DNA of 64,000 nt. Source: Planctomycetota bacterium. Its GTDB lineage: Bacteria > Planctomycetota > UBA1135. The notes under the pieces were generated by a model. The model was not told the origin of the DNA and ran no database searches. It saw only the letters and a list, made by a program, of their open reading frames with translations. Shown piece by piece: positions 16,713 through 25,789 of this stretch; positions within the stretch are counted from its first letter, which is position 1; each line of letters opens with the position of its first letter. Position numbers and translations under genes: made by a program. The DNA is taken from positions 117,823 through 181,822 of the forward strand of contig JAQBXR010000002.1 of the NCBI GenBank assembly GCA_027623295.1, read 5' to 3'.

Positions 16713-17900
16713 TTACTCCACAAGGAAAACCAAGGGAGTGCTCCAACCTTCTCCGTGAGCATAAACTTGATACCAAAGGGTCGCAGACAGCATGCCCACA
16801 GGGAGATTAGGGGCTTGGGTTTGGAAGTCGGCAGTGCCGCTGGCATCGGCATAGAGTTGGTTGGCGCTCTGTGCCGGCCAACGATGCAGCGGCCTGGAGT
16901 TAAAATCCATGACCGTATAACCCACACCACCAAGCGTGGAGTCCACGATTTGGTAATTAGGCCCAGCCATGCCGCTGAGGCGCACACCTGGCGTTGCGTG
17001 CCGCATGCGCAACTGAAAAGGCTCACCGGGGTGGAGGTAGTTCACATCGGCGGAAAGGATGATGGGCTGTTCCAACTCTTCTGGAATCATGCACAAGGCA
17101 TCGATTTCCGTTGAGATTTGGAAATCCCAGTCACCCTCTTCCCACCCGATGAGAATTTCTCCCTGCTGACTTGCGGAGAAAACGGTGGCGTCCACGGCAC
17201 TTGGAGATTGGACCGTAAACAGAAGATCTCCACTCACTGGGTGAAAAGAAAGCGACTTAACATCTCCAATGGAGGTTGTGGAACCAGTGGCGTGATCCAC
17301 CCATGCCTGTACTTGCGCTTCATCGGCAAAACGTGTGATGGTTTGGGTGGTGACATCCCAGCGCAGAATATCGCCGTCGAGGACATCGCCCACTACCGTT
17401 CCATTCAGGCTGTCTTTAAAGGTAACGAGGTAAACGTTATCCGAAACGATGGCTAGTCCATCAATGTCCAGGCTTCCACTTACTGGAAGAAGCGCCGAGT
17501 TTAACGCACCTTCGCTGTTAACAATCTCGATGCCGCCGAAACGGGACAAGCGGAGGATGTCGCCATCTGCAAACCCTTGAAAATCACGATCCGAAGAAAA
17601 GACTAGATCAAAAATCCCCGGAGCATTTCCCGCAATGTTGGGTTGATACGAGAGCGCATCTATACCGTCGGGTAAATCAAAGAGGCCATCGCCATCCATG
17701 TCCCCCAAATGACTCATCCAAGTTTGTTGCGGTGCAAAAACACGGCTCCATACATCTGAGTCGGAGCGACGCAGAATGGCTTCGTCACGACAAATCGTGT
17801 CTTGCGGCAAACGAGAATCGGCGCTGGTGGAGGCTAAAGCTTGCATTGCTGGCGGTTGACCTTGCAGTGCAAATAAAAGTGCGAGTGATGTAACTATCAT
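16713..17900 (-). CDS. Secreted protein with Asp-rich loops and C-terminal module (B)
   Basis: An exported protein of about 395 aa and unknown function. ATG 17900 gives a signal peptide (MIVTSLALLFALQG). Residues 60-130 hold LGDMDGDGLFDLPDG, an Asp-rich calcium-loop type sequence (thrombospondin-3 or dockerin-like), and several propeller-like repeats follow (DGDILRLSRFGG, DGDILRWDVTTQ, SFHPVSGDLLFTV). The last 100 residues contain the module shared with the genes at 14261 and 18861, ending SATLWYQVYAHGEGW. Upstream lies a divergent gene starting at 17953, leaving 52 bp for a shared promoter region. The longer frame to 18005 would overlap that gene. Confidence 0.7.
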   Translation of the reverse strand: MIVTSLALLFALQGQPPAMQALASTSADSRLPQDTICRDEAILRRSDSDVWSRVFAPQQTWMSHLGDMDGDGLFDLPDGIDALSYQPNIAGNAPGIFDLVFSSDRDFQGFADGDILRLSRFGGIEIVNSEGALNSALLPVSGSLDIDGLAIVSDNVYLVTFKDSLNGTVVGDVLDGDILRWDVTTQTITRFADEAQVQAWVDHATGSTTSIGDVKSLSFHPVSGDLLFTVQSPSAVDATVFSASQQGEILIGWEEGDWDFQISTEIDALCMIPEELEQPIILSADVNYLHPGEPFQLRMRHATPGVRLSGMAGPNYQIVDSTLGGVGYTVMDFNSRPLHRWPAQSANQLYADASGTADFQTQAPNLPVGMLSATLWYQVYAHGEGWSTPLVFLVE

Positions 17901-17952
17901 TTCGCCCGGAGGACGGAAGCCATCGCCATCGACACGCTGATATCCTGCTTCC

Positions 17953-18753
17953 ATGGTTTTGGCTCTCCTCCTGCAGATTGCGACTCTGCTCCCGCCCGCA
18001 CCCACTTTCGAGGCCGCACCCGATGCGGTGTATCAAAACACCATTCAAGAGTTTGCAACGGCTGAAACTTGGCCGAGCGCTGGCCTGACCGCACTTGCAC
18101 CTAAGAGAGATAGCCACAACGCGACCCTCGCCGGTTTCCTGCACGGTGGCAGCCAAGCCGAAGTCCGCCTAAGCGCCATCCTTGGGGCGGGCTGCTCAGG
18201 CGAATCCCCCCTCGCCTTCGCCTTCTGGCGCCGCGCTGCTTTGGAACTGGATGAGGCACAAACCGTCGCATGTCTCTTGGCCCCCGCAAGCGTCCCCTCT
18301 GAGGTCCTTCCAATGCTCGCCTGGATGGCAACCGACGCGCAACGGAGCCTTCCGGTACGCGCCACCGCCCTCGCCCGCCTCCTCGATGCTGACCAAACCC
18401 AAGTTTGGCCCTTAGTGCGTTCTGTCCTGCGCACTGGCACGGCAGAAGATGTCGTTGCGCCTGGCGCCGATTGGGAACGAGGTGGGCGCTATGAACTCCC
18501 CAAACGCATTCTGTTACTTTCGATTCAGGACCTTTTGCGAAGGCATGAACTCGGAAGCACTGACTTCGAGCCAAATGCAGCTTGGCGTTTACAGCTTGTT
18601 CAGTTAGTCGCCCTTGAGCAACACATCTTGCAACTTCCGAAAGCGAGTGTGCCTAAGGCAACCCAACAATCAGAACCGTGGAGCAAGCTTCTTCTGCTGG
18701 TCGATAAAAAAGGCGCACATGCTGCCCTCGCTCACGCCTTGTTAAACCAATAA
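17953..18753 (+). CDS. Exported Ala/Leu-rich helical protein of unknown function (266 aa)
   Basis: No family is recognised. The start MVLALLLQIATLLPPAP looks like a short signal peptide. The remainder is Ala- and Leu-rich, with probable helical hairpins (RATALARLLDADQTQVW, LVQLVALEQHILQL), and could be a small HEAT-type solenoid. It is divergent from the secreted gene at 17900 and shares its character with the helical protein at 15274. The product ends at TAA 18753, followed by about 48 bp with no gene before the terminator of the convergent gene. Confidence 0.62.
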   Translation: MVLALLLQIATLLPPAPTFEAAPDAVYQNTIQEFATAETWPSAGLTALAPKRDSHNATLAGFLHGGSQAEVRLSAILGAGCSGESPLAFAFWRRAALELDEAQTVACLLAPASVPSEVLPMLAWMATDAQRSLPVRATALARLLDADQTQVWPLVRSVLRTGTAEDVVAPGADWERGGRYELPKRILLLSIQDLLRRHELGSTDFEPNAAWRLQLVQLVALEQHILQLPKASVPKATQQSEPWSKLLLLVDKKGAHAALAHALLNQ

Positions 18754-18801
18754 TTAAAAGCGGCCAACCATCAGGAACCAGCCACACCTAGTCTGCAGGA
18801 C

Positions 18802-18838
18802 AAAAAAAAATTGCGGCCTCTCCGTGAAGAGAGACCAC
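18802..18838 (-). terminator. Rho-independent terminator of the 18861-19721 gene
   Basis: On the minus strand, a 10-bp stem with two G-T pairs (18829-18838 with 18813-18822) and loop TTCACG is followed by AA and nine T (18802-18810). Confidence 0.88.
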
Positions 18839-18860
18839 AAAGGTGAGAAGAAAACTTCTC

Positions 18861-19721
18861 TTACAGAACCAACTCGGCAAGCGAGTTAGTCAAGGTACGC
18901 GAAGCAAGATCCAAGCCTTGGGTGTACAGGGTTGCACCTGCAGCGCCACCAGGGACGACAGGAGCGAAGGAAGCGTTACCAGAACCGTTTGCGGTCAAGG
19001 TTGCCAAGGTAGAGATTGGAAGACTCATGTCTGCCGAACCAAACTGGGTGTTGGTAGGACCAGCGCCAGATAGGGAGTAACCAAGAATTACGGTACCACC
19101 AGCGGTTGCACCAGAAACTGCGAAGGTTGCAGTCTGACCAGCAACGAGGTTGGTAATGGAGTAAACCAAACCACCAGCACCGGAGTTATCGTCAACCACT
19201 ACGTTATCAATCCACCACTCTTGAGCGTAGTCGCCGCTGAAGTGAGCGCCAATCTGAACGCTTGCGTTACCCAAGAATGCGGCAAGGTCTAAAGTCGGGG
19301 AGTAGGTGTCACCACTGACCAAAGAGGTGTCCGTCCAAATGACGGTCCAAGTGGCACCACCATCAGTGGAAACTTCCATGTTGGAAATACCATTTCCAAA
19401 GCTATTTGGGTGGTTAGCCAGATAGTTAGCCCAGTTGGTCTCACCATCAAAGTGAAGGAAAGCGGCAGTTGCAGCAGTGAGGTCCATTGCTGGGGAAATC
19501 AAAGTGTTATCAGTCTGGCCAACGCCACCAGCTTCATCTTCGTGCCATGCGCGGTTTCCGGAGGAAATCCAGCCTGGGGAGAGAGGGTTGGCGTTGTTGT
19601 TTACGACAGTCCAACCCGCAGGTGGTACTACACCAGAGTTGAAGTCTTCCGAGAGGTAAGTTGTCTGGGCACTAAGGCTACCAGCGAATGCCATGACGGC
19701 AAGGGAAGTCAAAATTTTCAT
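18861..19721 (-). CDS. Secreted protein: adhesin-like jelly-roll domain plus C-terminal module (C)
   Basis: An exported protein of 286 aa. From ATG 19721 a classical signal peptide is seen (MKILTSLAVMAFAGSLSAQ). Residues 25-180 look like a MAM or cleaved-adhesin jelly roll: YLSEDFNSGVVPPAGWTVV, GNRAWHEDE, LISPAMDLT, SNMEVSTDGGATW, and WWIDNVVVDDNSG. The final 100 residues form the module shared with two other secreted proteins here (GQTATFAVSGATAGG, then ATLYTQGLDL). It is likely a surface or extracellular protein binding a glycan or protein; the ligand is unknown. It has its own terminator and no operon partner. Confidence 0.78.
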   Translation of the reverse strand: MKILTSLAVMAFAGSLSAQTTYLSEDFNSGVVPPAGWTVVNNNANPLSPGWISSGNRAWHEDEAGGVGQTDNTLISPAMDLTAATAAFLHFDGETNWANYLANHPNSFGNGISNMEVSTDGGATWTVIWTDTSLVSGDTYSPTLDLAAFLGNASVQIGAHFSGDYAQEWWIDNVVVDDNSGAGGLVYSITNLVAGQTATFAVSGATAGGTVILGYSLSGAGPTNTQFGSADMSLPISTLATLTANGSGNASFAPVVPGGAAGATLYTQGLDLASRTLTNSLAELVL

Positions 19722-19916
19722 CGAATGGTTCTCTTTAGGGATTGGGGAGATGGGAATTAACAGGAAGAATCTGTTATGCTTATGGAATCCACCTTGACGG
19801 CGGCCCATGAATGACTTTACTAGGAAAACTCAAGGTCACGGGGGCGAAAATCGATTTCTTTTCGTTCTAGCACTCCTTAAACAGCCTTTTTCAGTATCTT
19901 TTTACCAAATTGCATT

Positions 19917-19956
19917 AAAAAACGGCCTCTCCGGAGCCAAATCCGAAAAAGGCCGT
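19917..19956 (-). terminator. Rho-independent terminator of asnS
   Basis: On the minus strand, ACGGCCT (19950-19956) pairs with AGGCCGT across an inner CGGA/TCCG helix, followed by a six-T run. It sits 18 nt past the asnS stop. The T-rich 200-bp stretch between here and 19722 holds no gene I can support. Confidence 0.8.
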
Positions 19957-19974
19957 AATCGATACTCGCTAAGC

Positions 19975-21270
19975 CTAAGGCATCAAGCGAGTCATGGTGC
20001 GAGGAAACGGAATGCACTCGCGTACATGTTCCACCCCGGTCATCCAGGAAACGGTGCGCTCCAAGCCAATGCCGAAGCCACCGTGGGGAACGCTTCCATA
20101 TTTGCGCAAATCCAGGTACCACTGAAAGGCTTCTTCCGGAAGCTCGTGAGCGTGAATGCGATCGAGTAGGACTTGTGCATCTTCCTCACGCACCGCTCCT
20201 CCAACAATCTCTCCAGCAGTTGGAGCAATAATGTCCACACCTAAGGCGTGACCCTCTCCATCCTGCTTCATGTAGAAGGCTTTGATTTCTGCTGGCCAAT
20301 GGGTCACCATGACGGCACAGCCATAGTGTTCGCCCAACATAGTTTCATCGGGAGCGCCAAGGTCATCGCCGGGCTTAAAGTTGGATTCGTACTTCCCTTC
20401 CTTTTGCCACTGCATGAGTTGAACAGCGGCCTCGTCGTAAGTTAACCGCGGGAATTCACGATCCCAGGAACGCAACAGTTCTGGATCGCGTTCGAGATCT
20501 TCCAGGTCGGTCATGTTGTGTTCAAGCACTTGCTGCAAGGTGTAACGCAACATGTTCTCGGCAACATCGCAAACGTCGGTTAGGTCTGCGTAAGCCATCT
20601 CTGGCTCAAGCATCCAAAACTCGGTTAAGTGACGACGCGTTTTAGATTTTTCCGCACGGAAGGTTGGGCCAAAACAATAAACCTTGCCCAAGGCCATTGC
20701 ACTAGCTTCGGCGTAAAGTTGACCAGACTGAGTGAGATAAGCGGTCTCATCGAAGTACTTGGTTTCAAACAAGGTCGATGTCCCCTCACACGCGTTCGGA
20801 GTAAAGATCGGTGAATCTACGCAGAAGAAGCCATCGTTATCCAAGTAATCGCGGAAGGACTTAATGATGCGGCTGCGAATGCGCAAAATAGCCATTTGAC
20901 GCTTACTGCGCAGCCAAAGGTGGCGATGGTCCATGAGGAATCCAGAACCATGCTCCTTCGGCGTGATTGGATAGGGCTCTGCAACCTGCACGACTTCCAA
21001 CTCATTGACGACGACCTCTGCCCCACCTGGCGCGCGTTCATCGACCTTGGCCGTGCCATGAATGATAATGGACGACTCTTGAGTCAATCCCTTAGCCGCT
21101 TCGAACGCTTCTTCCGAAACGCCATTCTTCATGACTAGGCATTGGCAGATACCGCTGCCATCTCGCAACAGCAGGAATAGCATTTTGCCTTTCCCGCGCT
21201 TGTTGTAGAGCCAGCCTTTGAGAGTGACGGCTTCACCGTCGTGGGATTTCAGATCTATTACGCGAACCAC
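19975..21270 (-). CDS. asnS: Asparaginyl-tRNA synthetase
   Basis: A class II aminoacyl-tRNA synthetase that charges tRNA-Asn. The OB-fold anticodon-binding domain covers about 1-110 ([23 protein letters not shown]). The catalytic domain shows [13 protein letters not shown], typical of AsnRS, motif 2 [21 protein letters not shown] in two adjacent stretches, and motif 3 [13 protein letters not shown] with the ending [12 protein letters not shown]. The length, 431 aa, fits AsnRS. The start is GTG 21270; it lies 5 nt after the stop of a small membrane-protein gene and ends at a good terminator, so the two form an operon. Confidence 0.96.
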   Translation of the reverse strand: MVRVIDLKSHDGEAVTLKGWLYNKRGKGKMLFLLLRDGSGICQCLVMKNGVSEEAFEAAKGLTQESSIIIHGTAKVDERAPGGAEVVVNELEVVQVAEPYPITPKEHGSGFLMDHRHLWLRSKRQMAILRIRSRIIKSFRDYLDNDGFFCVDSPIFTPNACEGTSTLFETKYFDETAYLTQSGQLYAEASAMALGKVYCFGPTFRAEKSKTRRHLTEFWMLEPEMAYADLTDVCDVAENMLRYTLQQVLEHNMTDLEDLERDPELLRSWDREFPRLTYDEAAVQLMQWQKEGKYESNFKPGDDLGAPDETMLGEHYGCAVMVTHWPAEIKAFYMKQDGEGHALGVDIIAPTAGEIVGGAVREEDAQVLLDRIHAHELPEEAFQWYLDLRKYGSVPHGGFGIGLERTVSWMTGVEHVRECIPFPRTMTRLMP

Positions 21271-21275
21271 GGTTA

Positions 21276-21770
21276 TTAAGGAAACGTCGAGTAGGAAGGA
21301 TCAAGACTTACTGCGGCAATGTGATCATCGACCACCTCTACCGTGCCTTGGACCAAAACACCTTTACGCACTGCATGAATTGAAACAAAAACTGGGTTCT
21401 CATCCAGCGCTGCATCTTCACTTTCAATGACCACCGACAAAAAACCTTCTTCACGCAAAAAGCGGGTCACTAAAGCGCGCACCATTTGAATGCGAGAAGG
21501 TGGTTCCACCGGAGCAGCCACAGGAACAGCAATTACATCTTCCAGGCGGACCAAATCTTGGTGCAGTTGTTCCAACTCGGCGTGAACATCGTCCACGGCC
21601 AAAGCCTCTAACTCTTTCGCCAAGGCCTGTACCCGGTCGGGCAAGAACGCCAGCGCGCTCAGCTCCTTCAATCGCTCTTCCATGCCAGCCATGCGGCCAT
21701 GCACACGCCAAATCAAGGCGGATGCGGCTCCAAGAAGCAGGAGAACGAGGACAAGAAGGATGAGTTCCAT
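21276..21770 (-). CDS. Small membrane-anchored coiled-coil protein of unknown function
   Basis: A 164-aa protein with one N-terminal membrane segment ([20 protein letters not shown]) and a cytoplasmic or periplasmic coiled coil at about 25-80 ([32 protein letters not shown]). A compact C-terminal part with a beta-strand pattern ([31 protein letters not shown]) follows. No family is recognised. It is 5 nt upstream of asnS and probably co-transcribed, which says little about its role. 90 bp of non-coding DNA separate it from the divergent antiporter gene. Confidence 0.72.
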   Translation of the reverse strand: MELILLVLVLLLLGAASALIWRVHGRMAGMEERLKELSALAFLPDRVQALAKELEALAVDDVHAELEQLHQDLVRLEDVIAVPVAAPVEPPSRIQMVRALVTRFLREEGFLSVVIESEDAALDENPVFVSIHAVRKGVLVQGTVEVVDDHIAAVSLDPSYSTFP

Positions 21771-21860
21771 GGTGCGATGCGCAAAGTTGCGAGCCTTAGG
21801 ATACCGTTCTCGCCATCCAGGCTCCAGCGAAGACCTCCGAACGTCTAAGATTAGACACCA

Positions 21861-23858
21861 ATGCGTGCACGTCTCCTCTTTAGCGCTGCCTTCGCCCTGC
21901 TGTGCCTCCCCCTTTTCCTGCTTCAGGCCGATGCCGTGCAGTTGGAGGCGCAGGCTGTCCAGGCGCTTCTTGCTGGCCTCGATTTACCGGAAGATGGCCC
22001 CTTAGTGGTGCATTGGGCTTCCCCAGAGGCGGATCGCGCCGAGGAACAATCTTCAGCTTTACGCGCCGCCACTCGGCTGGACATTGCGGTGCCTCTTACC
22101 CACGATGCCGTGCTCGGAACTTTCACTATTCAGAGGGGCAATCTCGATGCGGAAGCCGTGCATGTTTTTGTAGAAGGCGAACAGGGCATCATGCGGTTAA
22201 CTCGCCATGGTGAAGAAATTGCCAGTTCACGCATGGGTTCCAAGCTTGCCCTGATCCCTCCACTCCTGGCCATTCTGCTCGCCTTCCTGACACGGCGTAC
22301 GATTTTATCTTTAGGTCTCGGAGTTTTAGTCGGTGGAGTGATTGCAGTAAAGGGTACTGGAGGATTGAGTGCGTTCTTGACTTTGATCTTTGGGCAAATC
22401 CTGTGGCATGACATTCTCAATGACGCCTTTCATTTATACATTCTTGGCTTTGTAATCCTGCTGTCTTCGACTGTCGCGGTGATCACCCGCATGGGCGGCA
22501 TTGATGGCATGGTGAATTCCTTAGTGCGTTTTGCAAAAGGCTCACGCAGTGTGCAAGCGGTCGCCTACTTTTTGGGTTTAGGAATTTTCTTCGATGATTA
22601 CGCCAACACGATTGTGGTTGGAAACTCTTGCGGCCCCCTGTTTGATAAGCAAAAAATTAGTCGCGCGAAATTGGCCTACATTGTGGACAGCACCGCAGCT
22701 CCTGTGGCTGGCGTTGCCGTCCTCAGCACTTGGGTTGCTTATCAAATCAGCACCTTTGCACCGCAACTCCCAACCGTGGGCATGAAAGAGTCTGAGGGCT
22801 ATGCCCTATTCCTCGAAACTATTCCATATCGCTTTTACTGCCTACTTGCGATCTTTTTGGTTGGCCTGGTTGTTTGGATGCAACGCGATTTCGGCCCCAT
22901 GCTGAAAGCCGAACGTTCCGCCCGAGGCAGCGATGGCGATGCAGTTGACAGTTCTGCAATCGATGATGAGCGAATGGAGGCAAAACCAAGCGTTCGAGCT
23001 CTTGCGCGCAATGGATTGCTTCCTTTGTGCACTATGATTTTCGGCACAGCTCTTTTGATTTATCTATTTGGAGCCTCCGCCGTGAACATAGCCGCTGATG
23101 AGGGCGATACCGATTCCATTCTTGCGCGCACCGAGGGAGGCTTTCTTTGGTTACGTCAGGTGCTCGGGGCTTCTGACAGCACTAAGGCGATTTTTGTAGG
23201 TTCACTATCTGCCTTCACGCTTGCGGCCCTACTTGCGGTCGGACAACGCTTACTCACGGTAGGTGAAACCATTTCCACAGCGAGTAAAGGAGTCAAAGTT
23301 TTATTCAAAGACGCGGTCATGGTGTTGATTTTGGCCTGGTCGATTGGCGCCATCTGCGTAGAAGTTGGAACTGCAAATTACCTGGTCGCCATGTTCCAAG
23401 ACTTAATGTCACCGCAATGGTTGCCCATCATTTTGTTCATCACGGCATGCTTTGTAGCCTTCGCCACAGGCAGTTCTTGGACTACCATGGCTATCCTGCA
23501 ACCCAATGTGGTGCTCCTGGCTTACCAGCTCGGAGAACAATCAAGTCTCGGCGGACATACGTTATTGGTTCTTTCAATCGGTGCCGTTTTGGAAGGAGCC
23601 ATTTTTGGAGACCATTGTTCCCCCATCTCCGACACTACCGTGTTGAGTTCCACCGCCTCGCGCTGTCAGCACATCGAACACGTGCGCACGCAGGCGCCAT
23701 ACGCTCTAATGACCGCTGGGGTGGCCATCACCTTGGCATACGTGCCAGTTGCGTTATGGAATGTTAGTCCTTACATCTGCCTTGGCATTAGCGTCATTGC
23801 GCTGCTCGGCATCCTCCGTTTCTTCGGCCGCTCCCCACTCAATCCCGCAAAAGCATGA
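21861..23858 (+). CDS. NhaC-family Na+/H+ antiporter with N-terminal exported domain
   Basis: A polytopic ion transporter of 665 aa in the NhaC (Na+/H+ antiporter) family. Family marks include LGLGVLVGGVIAV, FFDDYANTIVVGNS (the conserved Asp/Asn region), DSTAAPVAGVAVLSTW, and FGDHCSPISDTTVLSS near residue 580. About ten membrane segments run from residue 130 on. The first 130 residues are unusual: a signal-like start (MRARLLFSAAFALLCLPLFLL) and a soluble region that should lie outside the membrane, not seen in ordinary NhaC. It overlaps the next gene as ATGA, so both products are made together. The substrate could be sodium or an amino acid-like ion pair. Confidence 0.9.
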   Translation: MRARLLFSAAFALLCLPLFLLQADAVQLEAQAVQALLAGLDLPEDGPLVVHWASPEADRAEEQSSALRAATRLDIAVPLTHDAVLGTFTIQRGNLDAEAVHVFVEGEQGIMRLTRHGEEIASSRMGSKLALIPPLLAILLAFLTRRTILSLGLGVLVGGVIAVKGTGGLSAFLTLIFGQILWHDILNDAFHLYILGFVILLSSTVAVITRMGGIDGMVNSLVRFAKGSRSVQAVAYFLGLGIFFDDYANTIVVGNSCGPLFDKQKISRAKLAYIVDSTAAPVAGVAVLSTWVAYQISTFAPQLPTVGMKESEGYALFLETIPYRFYCLLAIFLVGLVVWMQRDFGPMLKAERSARGSDGDAVDSSAIDDERMEAKPSVRALARNGLLPLCTMIFGTALLIYLFGASAVNIAADEGDTDSILARTEGGFLWLRQVLGASDSTKAIFVGSLSAFTLAALLAVGQRLLTVGETISTASKGVKVLFKDAVMVLILAWSIGAICVEVGTANYLVAMFQDLMSPQWLPIILFITACFVAFATGSSWTTMAILQPNVVLLAYQLGEQSSLGGHTLLVLSIGAVLEGAIFGDHCSPISDTTVLSSTASRCQHIEHVRTQAPYALMTAGVAITLAYVPVALWNVSPYICLGISVIALLGILRFFGRSPLNPAKA

Positions 23859-25789
23859 ACACTCTCTCTTGGTTGCGTCCCATTCTCCCTTTGCTTGGGG
23901 GCACTTTACTGGCTTGCTTATTGCTTGGCAGTTTCATTTTTGCACAAAACCCAGAGGACTTGTCATGGCTACATTGTGTTGGCGTCATGCAGGTCTTGAG
24001 TTTGCCTATAGGCATGCTCGCGGCTGTGCTTTTGGGCTTTCTTCTGCGCGGCAAAGAGACCGCAAACGTTGCGAGTCTTGGTTTCCTTCTAGGTCTTTGG
24101 GTTGTAGTGGCTCCCGAGTTGGCTTACCGCTTCTTACCTGCCGCCATGGTGCTGAAAGTAGGCTACGCATTGCTTTTACTGGGTCTGCTTTTCCTTGGAG
24201 TACGCAAACCAACTTGGAGTTTCGGATTCCATAAAGCTTCTGCGCTAAGTGGTGTGATTGCCATCTTGATGTTGGCAGCAACCTTCCTAGTCGCCGGTCC
24301 ACCCCCAAACATGGGTTCGCTTCCGGACCAAACTGCAACCGTTGCACCTGCCAATGCCCCAAACCTGGTGCTCATTGTTTTGGATACGCTACGTGCCGAT
24401 CACTTGGGTTGCTATGGCTATGATCGCCCAACCTCTCCGAACTTGGACCGCATTGCATCAGAGGGCATGCTTTATCGCTATGCCAATTCCGTGGCGAATC
24501 ACACTGGTCCATCGCACGCCACCATGTTCACCGGCATGCTGCCTTCCGAGCACGGCTTAATGAGCGCCGTGTCTGGCATGCCAACTCGCATGCCAACCGT
24601 GCAAGGAGTTTTAGCCGATGCCGGTTACAGCACGGCAGGCTTAACCTCTAACTTTGTGTTGCGCAGCCGCAATGGTTTCGACCGAGGCTTTGATATCTAC
24701 GATGACTCTCTAGTGCTTGCGAACGCCATGGGACGCTCCGCACGCTTGCTCGCCGACTCTAGTGGTGTTGGCCTTACTTATGGAGCCAGTGGACGTCGCA
24801 ACTCAGATATGAACCACGCCTTTGGGCACTACACCCGTCCGCACAGCATCGATGGCGACTCGACCACCAAGAATGCCATTGCGCTGGTGGATCGTATGGC
24901 TGAGAAGGAGGCCCCTTTCTTCTTATTCGCCAACTACATGGATGTGCACACTCCCTACCAAGCTCCCGGCGATGCCATGGATCGTTTCTTAGAGCACGAC
25001 CCAGGACGCTTCAAACGTCGCATGAGCAACTTGGCCTTCCAAAACCGCTTCGACAAACTGCAAGTCGAAATAGACCGAGGCGATGACGTGGCAGAAGAAA
25101 TCGGCGCACTCATGGATCGATATGACGCGGAGATTGCCTTCGTAGACCAACAGATTCCTGCACTACTTGAGCATCTGCAAGAAGTGAGCGATGCGCAGGG
25201 CCGTGAACTGTTAGTCGTGATTACCGGCGACCACGGCGAGGGGTTTGGAGAGCACAACATTTTGGCCCACGGCCGTGAGTTGTGGCAAGAAACCCTGCAT
25301 GTACCTCTCATCACTTGGGGAAATGCTTCCCCGCGAGGTGTGGTGGATGAAGATGTCAGTCTGATCGACTTAGCATCAACCTTCACCGCTGCGGCAGGAT
25401 TAGAGGGTTTGGGCCGTAGTCAAGATTTACACGCGGGCTTAGATCGCACACTCGGGCATCTAATGGCCGAAGAAGGTCCATCACGGAGTTTAAGTCATTT
25501 CGCACCCTTGCAACGCGTTGCGGTTTACGGCGAAGGTCGCAAGATCATTTATGACTTGGAAGAAGAAGACGAAAGCTTTAGCCCCTTCGGAATGTTTGAT
25601 TTACGCGCAGATCCCTTGGAGCAAAACCCACTTGCCGAAACAGAGGTTACGGCGCTTACTGCACGCCTGGAATCCTGGGCCGACCGTTGGTGGCGTCTGT
25701 ACTTAATCGGCCGTGAAATGGAAGCGGGTGTGGAGCTCAACTCCGTAGATGCTGCAACCTTGGCCGAATTAGGTTACACCTCGGAATAG
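23855..25789 (+). CDS. Sulfatase/phosphoethanolamine-transferase-like membrane enzyme
   Basis: An alkaline-phosphatase-superfamily enzyme of 644 aa. Residues 1-150 hold about five membrane segments; the catalytic domain faces outward. LVLIVLDTLRADHLGCYGY at 171-189 supplies metal-binding Asp177 with Arg180 and Asp182. The nucleophile position is NHTGPSHAT with Thr217, not the C/S-x-P-x-R of formylglycine sulfatases. ITGDHGEGFGEHN supplies the second metal site. It therefore resembles threonine-nucleophile transferases or the sulfatase-like group rather than a true sulfatase. The start ATG overlaps the NhaC stop, and the 3' end overlaps the convergent Bat-like gene by 16 nt. The substrate is unknown. 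Confidence 0.85.
   Translation: MNTLSWLRPILPLLGGTLLACLLLGSFIFAQNPEDLSWLHCVGVMQVLSLPIGMLAAVLLGFLLRGKETANVASLGFLLGLWVVVAPELAYRFLPAAMVLKVGYALLLLGLLFLGVRKPTWSFGFHKASALSGVIAILMLAATFLVAGPPPNMGSLPDQTATVAPANAPNLVLIVLDTLRADHLGCYGYDRPTSPNLDRIASEGMLYRYANSVANHTGPSHATMFTGMLPSEHGLMSAVSGMPTRMPTVQGVLADAGYSTAGLTSNFVLRSRNGFDRGFDIYDDSLVLANAMGRSARLLADSSGVGLTYGASGRRNSDMNHAFGHYTRPHSIDGDSTTKNAIALVDRMAEKEAPFFLFANYMDVHTPYQAPGDAMDRFLEHDPGRFKRRMSNLAFQNRFDKLQVEIDRGDDVAEEIGALMDRYDAEIAFVDQQIPALLEHLQEVSDAQGRELLVVITGDHGEGFGEHNILAHGRELWQETLHVPLITWGNASPRGVVDEDVSLIDLASTFTAAAGLEGLGRSQDLHAGLDRTLGHLMAEEGPSRSLSHFAPLQRVAVYGEGRKIIYDLEEEDESFSPFGMFDLRADPLEQNPLAETEVTALTARLESWADRWWRLYLIGREMEAGVELNSVDAATLAELGYTSE

Noticed and set aside
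18813-19956. Shared GGCCTCTCCG in the terminators at 18802 and 19917 as a dispersed repeat
   Set aside because: Both are simple terminator stems with different loops; two short copies are not enough to call a repeat family.
19807-20169. A 120-codon plus-strand frame over the asnS terminator and 3' end
   Set aside because: Runs through a terminator hairpin and antisense to motif 3 of AsnRS; unlikely to be a gene.
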